A program made the position numbers and the translations under genes. 48,597 nt of DNA from Caulobacteraceae bacterium (lineage in GTDB: Bacteria > Pseudomonadota > Alphaproteobacteria > Caulobacterales > Caulobacteraceae). The stretch covers positions 1 through 48,597 of the forward strand of contig CANJLQ010000017.1 in NCBI GenBank assembly GCA_947475735.1. Reading direction: 5' to 3'. Each line of letters starts with the position of its first letter. Position 1 is the first letter of the stretch. The notes beneath the pieces were generated by a model. That model ran no database searches and was not told the origin of the DNA. It worked only from the letters and a program-made list of their open reading frames with translations. Positions 15,834-24,323 of this stretch are shown here, one piece after another.

Positions 15834-17096
15834 TCAGGGGCGTTGCCGGACCGGCGATCCCAGCCCCAGCATCAACCCTTTCGCCCGATCCGCCAGCACG
15901 GGCACACCGTGGTCGGTCGCCGCCTCGGCCGCTTCCGACAGGACGAAGGCCGCCTGATCGGGGTTGCCGCCCATCAGCTCGGCGCGCGCGATCATCAGTC
16001 GCGCCATGGCGATCTGGTCGACGGCCCAGTCCACCGCGCCGGGCGCGCCGACGCGTTCGGCCAGGCGACGGCGCACGCGGGTCTCGATCCGGGTCAGGGC
16101 CATGAGGTCGCCGTTGGCGGCGGCGGTGGCGATCTCGCGCTGGATCAGCAGGTCCAGCGCCAGTCCGCCCAGGACCGTGCCGTGGCCGCCGGTCAGAGCC
16201 TCGGCCTGCATCAGGGCTTCGATCGGCGTCTCGGGATCGACGGCGCGGGCGATCTGGACGGCGGCCCAGTCCATCGGGCTGTGCTCGGGGAAGAACTGGT
16301 CGGCGGCGGCGTCGAACAGGGCGTGGCCGGTGGCGGCGGCCGCCGCATCGCCCGCCATCGCCGCCAGGGCCGAAAGTCCGGCCCCGCACAGGGCCAGGGC
16401 GCGGGCGCGGGTCAGGGGGCGGGTGTCGGGATCGCAGGCGGCGATCAGGGTGGTCAGGTCGCGACCCGCCTGATCCAGCAGCCGGGCATCGCGCTGGATC
16501 ACGCCGCCTTCCAGCGCCAGGGCCGCGCCGTCCAGACGAAGCTCGTCGGCCTCGGTGGGGTTGTGCTTGATCAGGACGTGAAGCGCGGCGTCCATCAGGG
16601 CCGCGGCGTCCAGCCGGTCGGCGGTCTCGCCGGTCAGGCGTGCCTGGCGCGTGCGGATGCGGGCGTGGACGGCGGCGCTGAGCGCCAGGGTCGGCAGTCG
16701 CCTGGGCTGGGTCGCGCGGGCCGCCTGGGTCGCCTCGTCCAGGGCGGTCCGGTCGCCGTACAGGTCAAAGGCGGTCAGCCAGGAGAGCGACGCCGCCAGT
16801 CCGGCACGGGCCGTATCGTCCGGTTGGCTCGCGGCCTTCAGGGCGTCGGCCGCGGTCGCCAGGGCCTTGTCCAGGCTGGTCCGCTGGCCGGTCCGGCGCG
16901 CGTGCTCGCGCCACAGGGCCGAGGCGCGGGTCCAGGTGCGCGACGGCGCCTTGCACGAGACCCGGCCGCCGTCGGTGGTCAGGGCTCGCGCCTCGACCGC
17001 CAGCAGGTCGGCGCCCAGCAGCTCCAGCCAGCCCAGGTCGTCGCTGTCGCGGGCATCGCCCAGCAGCTTTCTCAGGTCTTTTCCAAACTCGAACAT
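15834..17096 (-). CDS. Conserved-looking helical-repeat protein, function unknown
   Basis: 420 residues from the ATG at 17096 (MFEFGKDLRKLLG); an in-frame start 14 codons upstream gives an unlikely arginine-rich tail. There is no signal peptide or membrane helix. The sequence is rich in Ala/Leu helices with repeated patterns such as SLDKALATAADALKAA and TALDEATQAARAT, suggestive of TPR-like helical hairpins, although no canonical TPR motif stands out. It follows the RTX gene in the same orientation but 137 bases upstream of it. I do not recognise a family. Confidence 0.75.
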   Translation of the reverse strand: MFEFGKDLRKLLGDARDSDDLGWLELLGADLLAVEARALTTDGGRVSCKAPSRTWTRASALWREHARRTGQRTSLDKALATAADALKAASQPDDTARAGLAASLSWLTAFDLYGDRTALDEATQAARATQPRRLPTLALSAAVHARIRTRQARLTGETADRLDAAALMDAALHVLIKHNPTEADELRLDGAALALEGGVIQRDARLLDQAGRDLTTLIAACDPDTRPLTRARALALCGAGLSALAAMAGDAAAAATGHALFDAAADQFFPEHSPMDWAAVQIARAVDPETPIEALMQAEALTGGHGTVLGGLALDLLIQREIATAAANGDLMALTRIETRVRRRLAERVGAPGAVDWAVDQIAMARLMIARAELMGGNPDQAAFVLSEAAEAATDHGVPVLADRAKGLMLGLGSPVRQRP

Positions 17097-17214
17097 CGCC
17101 ACGCCAACGCTCCGCGTCCCGCATCGGGACCGTGTCACTGTCTATGACCCCAGTCTAGCAAGGCCGACGCCGTGGTCGGAGTTCCGTGGGCCGACGCTGT
17201 GGACGGCGCGACGT

Positions 17215-17787
17215 CTAGCGCGTGCCGCCGGCGACCCATTTGACGTCGGCGGCGCCATTGGCGTTGGCGCGGCGGGCGGCGACGAACAGATGGTCCGACA
17301 GCCGGTTCAGATAGCGCAGGGCCTCGGGCGTCACCGTGGCGCCGCTTTCGATCAGGCGGATGGTCTGGCGCTCGGCGCGGCGGGCGACCGTGCGGGCCAG
17401 ATGAAGGTGCGCCGACAGGGGCGAACCGCCGGGCAGGATGAAGCTGTCCAGGGCCTTGAGGCTCTCGTTCATCCAGTCGATCTCGGCTTCCAGCCGCTCG
17501 ACCTGCGAGGCGACCATGCGCAGGGCCTCCCATGTCGGGGCCGGGTCGTGAGGGGTGGCCAGATCGGCCCCCAGGTCGAACAGCTCGTTCTGGATGCGGG
17601 CCAGCATGGCGTCGATGCGGTCGTTCTGGCCCGAGTGCAGCCGGGCCACGCCGATGACGGCGTTCAGTTCGTCGACCGTGCCATAGGCTTCGACGCGCGG
17701 ATCGCTCTTGGACACCCGCTGGCCGGACGCCAGGCCGGTGTCGCCCGCGTCACCGGTGCGGGTGTAGATCTTGTTCAGAACGACCAA
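17215..17787 (-). CDS. PduO-type ATP:cob(I)alamin adenosyltransferase
   Basis: 190 residues. The ATP-binding N-terminus KIYTRTGDAGDTGL and the motifs VDELNAVIG, TVARRAERQTIRL and LRYLNRLSDHLFVAAR are diagnostic of the PduO/MMAB family, which transfers adenosyl from ATP to cob(I)alamin to form coenzyme B12. It is likely cytosolic and provides cofactor for an adenosylcobalamin enzyme such as methylmalonyl-CoA mutase, which is not in the window. It is followed four bases from the HIG1-type gene upstream in the same operon. Confidence 0.95.
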   Translation of the reverse strand: MVVLNKIYTRTGDAGDTGLASGQRVSKSDPRVEAYGTVDELNAVIGVARLHSGQNDRIDAMLARIQNELFDLGADLATPHDPAPTWEALRMVASQVERLEAEIDWMNESLKALDSFILPGGSPLSAHLHLARTVARRAERQTIRLIESGATVTPEALRYLNRLSDHLFVAARRANANGAADVKWVAGGTR

Positions 17788-17791
17788 ACGC

Positions 17792-17995
17792 CTATCCCCC
17801 GTGCGTGGTCTTCCACCACATTCCGATGACCAGCAGGGCGACCGCCACGGCCTGGAGGCCGACCCGCAGCCGCATCAGCCGGTTGGAGTTCGAGCGCGCA
17901 TAGTCGCCGCCCCGAAAAAGGGCATAGATGCCGAAGCCCAGGGTGATCGCCACAGCCCCGATGGCGGCCAGGATCAGGATGTCGAACACGGTCAT
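17792..17995 (-). CDS. Twin-transmembrane HIG1-domain protein
   Basis: 67 residues with two membrane helices (residues 4-24 and 46-63) joined by a short basic loop. The sequence SNRLMRLRVGLQAVAVALL fits the HIG1 signature. In alphaproteobacteria such proteins are frequently encoded beside the cobalamin adenosyltransferase, and HIG1 proteins are linked to respiratory complexes. The stop lies four bases upstream of the adenosyltransferase start, indicating one operon. Confidence 0.85.
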   Translation of the reverse strand: MTVFDILILAAIGAVAITLGFGIYALFRGGDYARSNSNRLMRLRVGLQAVAVALLVIGMWWKTTHGG

Positions 17996-18135
17996 GGCGA
18001 CTATCTAGGCCGGAGCCCCGGCGGGCGCCAGCGCCGGGCGGCCGGACGGGGTGCGGCGTTCATGCGCGGCTAACCCTGCTCTTCTCCGCGATCTCAACCT
18101 TTGCCGTTCAGAGTGAAGGGGTCAGGAGCCCCGAT

Positions 18136-19260
18136 TTGACCGACCGCGCCGTCCGCAACCTCGCCAATCTGAAGAAGTCGGCGTCCACAGCCCGTGTGCT
18201 GAACCTGCTGCGCGTCTGGGACGAATACGGCGGGACCGAGGGCTGGAAGGCCTCGCCGATGTTCAAGCATCCCGCGTTGAACCGTGCCCTGATCCTGAAA
18301 CACCGCCTGCGCCGCGACGAGGTCGACCGGTTCCGCGTGCGCCGGCATGTGGCCACCAAGATCATCCTGCCCATCGACGGCGGCGATCTGCGGATCGGCG
18401 GGCGCTACGTCTTCGTCGACCAGATCGGCTACGACCGGACGATGGAGGAGACCTTCGGCATCGGCCCGTCGCATCCGGACCGTCAGGTCCTTGCGCTGAT
18501 GGACGAGCTGCCGGGGCTGGATCCGTTCCTGCTGCGTGAGCAGTTGCGGCGGAACGGCCTGGCGCCCGACCCCTGCTATTTCAACCTCTCCGAGGCGGAC
18601 CTGTCGCGCATGACGGACTTCGTGTCCGAGGAGATCCGGCCGCTGGTCGATCTCAGTCTCGGGCCCGACGCGGACCTGGCGGCCGAGAACCCCGTCGCGC
18701 GCCTGACGTCCAAGATCATGTCCTTCACGCCGGGCGAGGACATGAGCGCGCTCGGCGCTACGCTCCAGCTCGAGCCGCAGGAGTACGAAGAGGGCGTCTT
18801 CTGCTGGAAGGGCTTCCTCTACTACAAATGGTCTCTGCGTTCGGTGATCGGCGACATCGGCGGGGTGCTGGACGGCGTCCGCCGCGCCCGTCCCTACGGG
18901 CGGACCGAACCGGACCAGTACATCGCCATCGAACGCGCCCGTGAGGCCGTGGACCGCCGCATCATCCTGACCTGCGAGGCCGCAGCCGACATGCTCAGGA
19001 TCTATGACGAGGCCTTCGTCTCCATGACGCAGAATGGCGACCCGTCCCAGTTCCGGGAGTTTCTGCGCGATGCGCCGCTCTTGTTCACCCGCTTGGGCGA
19101 GCGGCTGGGCGCGGTCCAGCACATCGTCAGCTTCTGGCGCTTCCGCACGGCGGCCGGCAAGCCCCGCCTGACGGCCGACGAGCTGCTGGACCTTCTGGCC
19201 GACTTCGAGATCAGCCTGTCAGGCCGCGAGCGCCCGGACGTGGTGGCCCTGGCGGCCTAA
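18136..19260 (+). CDS. Protein of unknown function, 374 residues
   Basis: The frame starts at TTG 18136, preceded by CAGGAG at 18122-18127 at good spacing, so a TTG start is well supported; there is no nearby ATG. No signal peptide or membrane helix is seen. Recognisable features are a basic N-terminus, VRRHVATKIILPIDGGDLR, EQLRRNGLAPDPCYFNLSEA, and a helical C-terminus. Codon use is like the neighbours, so it is a genuine core gene. I do not recognise the family; it may be confined to Caulobacterales. It is flanked downstream by a palindromic repeat and convergent ahcY. Confidence 0.82.
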   Translation: MTDRAVRNLANLKKSASTARVLNLLRVWDEYGGTEGWKASPMFKHPALNRALILKHRLRRDEVDRFRVRRHVATKIILPIDGGDLRIGGRYVFVDQIGYDRTMEETFGIGPSHPDRQVLALMDELPGLDPFLLREQLRRNGLAPDPCYFNLSEADLSRMTDFVSEEIRPLVDLSLGPDADLAAENPVARLTSKIMSFTPGEDMSALGATLQLEPQEYEEGVFCWKGFLYYKWSLRSVIGDIGGVLDGVRRARPYGRTEPDQYIAIERAREAVDRRIILTCEAAADMLRIYDEAFVSMTQNGDPSQFREFLRDAPLLFTRLGERLGAVQHIVSFWRFRTAAGKPRLTADELLDLLADFEISLSGRERPDVVALAA

Positions 19261-19266
19261 TTCCAG

Positions 19267-19394
19267 ATTCTCCCCAGTTAAGGGAGGGTGCCCGCAAAGC
19301 GGTGGAGGGGGCCAACCGCACATGCGGAGTTCGTAGTGAGCCCCCTCCGTCTGCTTCGCTGCGCTACGCATCCACCTCCCCCAACGGGGGAAGA
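19267..19394. repeat. Paired CCTCCCCC palindromes, copy 2
   Basis: Between two convergent genes, a left arm (attctccccagttaaggga and an aaagcggtggagggggcc motif) faces a right arm (gagccccctccgtctgcttc and CCTCCCCCAACGGGGG). The same words in the same order occur at 9939-10068. The left hairpin is degenerate here while the right one is nearly intact. It may double as a bidirectional terminator. Confidence 0.75.
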
Positions 19395-19396
19395 TT

Positions 19397-20788
<1,392 letters not shown>

Positions 20789-20866
20789 GAGGGCGGCTCC
20801 TTGAGCGCAGGCGTTCTGAGGTTGCGCGCGCCTATAGCCCGCCCCCGCGAGGAGGGCAAGAAACGC

Positions 20867-20882
20867 ATAAGGATGTCCTTAT
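20867..20882 (-). promoter_or_regulatory. Dyad in the ahcY upstream region, candidate operator
   Basis: ATAAGGA-TG-TCCTTAT (20867-20882) is a perfect 7-bp-arm dyad, unusually AT-rich for this genome, located 79-94 bases upstream of the ahcY start. Short AT-rich dyads upstream of ahcY and met genes in proteobacteria are bound by ArsR-type SAH/SAM-responsive repressors such as SahR. The position fits a promoter-overlapping operator, but no such regulator is in the window and the assignment is inference. Confidence 0.4.
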
Positions 20883-20914
20883 ATGTCGCGGCGTGGTGTC
20901 GACGGTCGGACGCC

Positions 20915-21125
20915 TTGTCATCCCGGCCGAAGCGCAGCGAAGAGCCGGGACCGGCCCACTGCCCTAAACTCGCCGCTCCCGGGCGGCCGCAGGTCGAACC
21001 GGGAGAACGGGTCCGCAAGCGCGATGGCTGACATCGGCCCGGCTCGCCGGCCGGGCCCGGGGCGTCAAAGCGACGCTTCGTCCCGGCTCTCCGCTGCGCT
21101 TCGGCCGGGATGACAATCGTGCCTC
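20915..21125. repeat. 37-bp-arm inverted-repeat element, short copy A
   Basis: Arms 20915-20951 and 21080-21116 are reverse complements at 36 of 37 positions. Each arm folds (TCCCGGC with GCCGGGA). Inside are a hairpin CTCCCGG (20976-20982) with CCGGGAG (20999-21005) and the block gcccggctcgccggccgggc (21037-21056), both shared with copy C at 32752-32951. The bases after the right arm (tcgtgcctc, 21117-21125) recur after the right arm of copy B, so the element boundary lies beyond the palindrome there. No reading frame of note is present; it looks like a non-autonomous derivative of the 26419-26918 element. Confidence 0.85.
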
Positions 21126-21147
21126 AAGGCCATGCTGACGAGGCCTT

Positions 21148-22164
21148 CTACGCCCTCGGCGCCGGTTCCTGCATGGAGCGGCTGGCGGGGACGCCGATGC
21201 TGGGGGTGCGGGCGGCGCCGGCGGTCTGGCCCGGCTTCATGAACTTGACCAGCACCCGCTGGCCGATCAGCAGGGGGGCGTCGCCGGCGGTCACGACCAC
21301 CTCGACCACGCGCTCGTCCGATCGCTGCGACGGATCGTCAGAGGCCAGCTTCCGGGCCCCGAACACGGCGGCGCGACGCAGCACCGAGCCGACGTAGACG
21401 GTCGAGGGATCGCCCTCGGGCGTGATCTCGACGGCCTGGCCGGTGGTCACATTGGGGATGTCGCTCTCGACGATCTCGGCGCGGGCGATGCGCGGGGCGT
21501 CGGGCTCCAGGTCGAACAGATTGGACACGTTCAGGGTCGAGGCCCCGGCACCGGGGTTGGCATAGCGGCGCACGATGCGCCCGTTGGCGGGCGCGCGGAT
21601 GACGGTCAGTTCGACATTATAGGCGGCCTGGTCGCGGCGGGCGCGGGCGGTCTGGACCGCAGCCTGCTGGGCCCCCAGCCGGGCCTGGGCCGCGGCGATC
21701 TGGTCGCGCGCCTGATCCAGCCGCTGGCCGGCGACGAAGTTGGTGGCGACCAGCCGCTCCAGCCGCTCGTACTCGCGCTGGGCGGTGCGGATGTCGACCT
21801 GGATCAGGCGCAGCTGCGCCTCGGCGGCGGCCACGTCGGCCACGGCGGTCTGCAGCGCCAGGCGCGGCTCGTCGTCCTCCTGGCGCGCCAGGATCTGGCC
21901 GGCGGTGACGATGTCGCCTTCCTGAACCAGGACCTCGCGCACCACGCCGCCGCGCCGGGCGGCGACCTGGATCAGGCCGCCCTCGATGTCGACGCGGCCG
22001 TTGGCGATGGCGGCATAGGGGCTTTCGACCCGCTGGGACGCCGCCTCGTCTGCCTCGGCCTTCTTGGCCGCGCCCTGGCCCTGGACCAGGACGAAGCCGA
22101 CCACGAGCACGAGGATCAGCAGGATGCCGATCCAGAGCCATTTGTTCTTCAGGAAGCCGGGCAT
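21148..22164 (-). CDS. HlyD/DevB-type membrane fusion protein of an ABC exporter
   Basis: 338 residues. Residues 7-28 form a membrane anchor (LWIGILLILVLVVGFVLV). A biotinyl-lipoyl-like half (GGLIQVAARRGGVVREVLVQ) is followed by a long coiled coil (residues about 110-190, rich in AAQARLGAQQ-type heptads), the second lipoyl half (LTVIRAPANGRIVRRY), and a beta-barrel domain. It bridges the ABC permease to the outer membrane. It is the last gene of a tight operon with the ATPase (25-base gap) and permease. The low-complexity C-terminus lies beside repeat element A. Confidence 0.9.
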   Translation of the reverse strand: MPGFLKNKWLWIGILLILVLVVGFVLVQGQGAAKKAEADEAASQRVESPYAAIANGRVDIEGGLIQVAARRGGVVREVLVQEGDIVTAGQILARQEDDEPRLALQTAVADVAAAEAQLRLIQVDIRTAQREYERLERLVATNFVAGQRLDQARDQIAAAQARLGAQQAAVQTARARRDQAAYNVELTVIRAPANGRIVRRYANPGAGASTLNVSNLFDLEPDAPRIARAEIVESDIPNVTTGQAVEITPEGDPSTVYVGSVLRRAAVFGARKLASDDPSQRSDERVVEVVVTAGDAPLLIGQRVLVKFMKPGQTAGAARTPSIGVPASRSMQEPAPRA

Positions 22165-22189
22165 GAGCGAGAGGTCCTAGACGGCGGGC

Positions 22190-22948
22190 TTAATGGTGGG
22201 ACGCCAGGGTGGCGTTCGGATTGGGCGTGCGGCGTTCATCGGAGATGATGATGCCGTCCTCGATCTTGATGACCCGGTCGGCCCATTCCTCGAGGCGCGG
22301 ATCGTGGGTCACGCAGATGACGGCGGCACCGTGCTCGGACGCGGCGCGCCGCAGCAGGCGGATGACCACCTGACCGTTCTCGCCGTCGAGGGCCGAGGTC
22401 GGTTCGTCGGCGAACAGGATCTGGGGGTCCTTGGCCAGGGCCCGGGCGATGGCGACGCGCTGCTTCTCGCCACCCGACAGGGCCGAGGGCCGCTGATGCA
22501 GGCGCTTGCCCAGGCCGACTTCCTCGAGCGCCAGCTTGGCCCGCTCGCGCGCCTTGCCGGGCGTCAGGCCTTGGAACTTCAGGACCGTCTCGACCTGCTG
22601 GAGCGCGGTCAGGGCCGGGAACAGGTTGAAGCCCTGAAAGATGAAGCCGCAGTGATCCAGCCGGAACTTGTCGATCTTGCCGCTGGACAGCTTCCACAGG
22701 TCGTCGACGTCCAGGGTGTCGACCCGGCCTTCTTCCGGGCGCAGCAGGCCGGACAGGGCGGCGATCAGGGTGGACTTGCCCGAGCCGGACGGCCCCATGA
22801 CCATGGTCAGGTCGCCGTGGCGGGCATCGAAGTCCACCTTCTTCAGGACCTCGACGAAGGCCTTTCCGGACTTGAAACGCTTGACCAGGCCCTTGGCCTC
22901 GATGGCGAAGTCGCCGTGCTTGCCGTGGGCGGTGGTGTGCAGGGTCAT
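22190..22948 (-). CDS. ABC exporter ATP-binding protein, DevA/MacB-like
   Basis: 252 residues from the ATG at 22948. Walker A is [11 protein letters not shown], the Q-loop is in [15 protein letters not shown], the signature motif [15 protein letters not shown], Walker [13 protein letters not shown] and the switch His in CVTHDPR. The sequence is of the LolD/MacB/DevA class that drives substrate export or lipoprotein transfer. The ATG overlaps the permease stop by four bases (22945-22948), showing translational coupling. The substrate is unknown. Confidence 0.95.
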   Translation of the reverse strand: MTLHTTAHGKHGDFAIEAKGLVKRFKSGKAFVEVLKKVDFDARHGDLTMVMGPSGSGKSTLIAALSGLLRPEEGRVDTLDVDDLWKLSSGKIDKFRLDHCGFIFQGFNLFPALTALQQVETVLKFQGLTPGKARERAKLALEEVGLGKRLHQRPSALSGGEKQRVAIARALAKDPQILFADEPTSALDGENGQVVIRLLRRAASEHGAAVICVTHDPRLEEWADRVIKIEDGIIISDERRTPNPNATLASHH

Positions 22949-24117
22949 CGCAGCAGGTCCGCCGGCTGGCTGTTCTTGAGGACGCCGAGCGACAGCAGGC
23001 CCGAGACCATGGCGATCGCGATCAGGCCACCGCCCACGGCGATCAGGGCCTGGGGCTGGAGCGCGATCAGCACCCCTTGGGTGCCCGCGAACAGGGCGAC
23101 CAACCAGGTCAGGCCGATGGCGGCCGCGACCCCCACGATGCCGACCCAGAAGCTGAGTTCGACCACGATCCGGCGCAGCGAGCCCATGCCGACGCCCAGC
23201 GCCCTGAGCGAGGCGAACTCCTTGATGTTGGCCATGATGGCCCCGCGCAGCGTCTGCCAGGTGATGGCGACGCCGATGATGATGCCGACGACCGTGACCC
23301 CACCCAGGATGATGATCAGCGGGCCCTGTTCGAACATGGCGCTCTGGTTGGCGTCGGCCAGGTCCTGGCGGGTCCAGGCCTTCCACTGGCCGTTGCCCAG
23401 CTGGTTCAGCTGCTCGGCCACGACCTCGGCGCGCGCCGGGTCGCGCAGCTTGACCATCAGCGGGCCGACGCGCGGGCCGGTGTCGGCCTGGCCCACCATG
23501 CGCAGGGTATCGCGCGACATGACCACGGTGGACTGCATCATGTTGGGATAGCCGCGCAGCACGGCCGCCACGGTCACGGTCTGGCCGTTGTACAGGGCCT
23601 TGTCGCCCAGCTCGACGCCCAGCGCCTTCATCGCCGTCTCGTCGATGGCGACGGTGTAGGGCTGGCGCAGGGCCTCGACCAGTTCGGGGGAGTAGTCGGT
23701 CGGGATGGTGACGGCGCCGGGCGTGGTGTCGATGATCGAGGCCTGGACGAAGTTCTGCTTGGGCGCGCCCTCACGGGCCCGGTCGGCGGCGGACTTGGTC
23801 GGATCGACGTTGTTCACCGACTGGAAGCTGCCGCCGGCCCCGTCCAGAGGCTGAACCTCGACCACCTCGGGATGGTTGTAGGCCAGGGGAATGAAGCGGC
23901 GCGGCACGCCCGACGGGCCGCCGATCAGCGACTTGGCCCCCGGCTGCATGATGATGACGTCGGCGCTGGAGCGCTCGATCGTGGCGGTGAAGCCCTTGCC
24001 GATGCCGATGAAGACCCCGGCCATGCCGAGCACCAGCAGGCCGGACAGGGCCAGCGCCATGACGGCCGCCATGTAGCGGCGCCACTCGTACAGCAGCGTG
24101 GAGAGAGCGAGCGACAT
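22945..24117 (-). CDS. ABC exporter permease, DevC/FtsX-like
   Basis: 390 residues with four membrane helices: one at residues 20-42, then, after a large periplasmic domain of about 200 residues, three in the C-terminal FtsX-like region (IIILGGVTVVGIIIGVAI, a helix around WVGIVGVAAAIGLTWLV, and ALIAVGGGLIAIAMVSGLLS). FASLRALGVG is the coupling-helix motif of this family. It is the first gene of the exporter operon with the ATPase and HlyD genes. The architecture resembles DevBCA and MacB-type exporters; the cargo is unknown. Confidence 0.92.
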   Translation of the reverse strand: MSLALSTLLYEWRRYMAAVMALALSGLLVLGMAGVFIGIGKGFTATIERSSADVIIMQPGAKSLIGGPSGVPRRFIPLAYNHPEVVEVQPLDGAGGSFQSVNNVDPTKSAADRAREGAPKQNFVQASIIDTTPGAVTIPTDYSPELVEALRQPYTVAIDETAMKALGVELGDKALYNGQTVTVAAVLRGYPNMMQSTVVMSRDTLRMVGQADTGPRVGPLMVKLRDPARAEVVAEQLNQLGNGQWKAWTRQDLADANQSAMFEQGPLIIILGGVTVVGIIIGVAITWQTLRGAIMANIKEFASLRALGVGMGSLRRIVVELSFWVGIVGVAAAIGLTWLVALFAGTQGVLIALQPQALIAVGGGLIAIAMVSGLLSLGVLKNSQPADLLR

Positions 24118-24323
24118 TGTGTGACGGAAGAGTCCCTGACGTGTGGCGTTATCTGACGCGCCCGGCGGTTCCCACCAAGTTAAATCGGGGTAAGGGGGTC
24201 CGCCATCGGTATGGCCACGCTTGACCCTCTATGTTTTGGGCCCAGAGATGCCGCCCTTGCTCGCCGGGCCTGCCAGCAGCTAGTTATAATGTAACGCCCA
24301 GACCGCGCCTTCCGGAGATCTCC

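Noticed and set aside
18094..19122. Long minus-strand frames opposite the unknown gene at 18136-19260
   Set aside because: They lack a ribosome binding site and have shadow-type composition; the plus-strand frame has a good site and normal codon pattern.
20789..20914. SAH or SAM riboswitch upstream of ahcY
   Set aside because: I could not find the conserved core words of the SAH or SAM-II classes in the leader; only the short dyad stands out, which fits a protein operator better.
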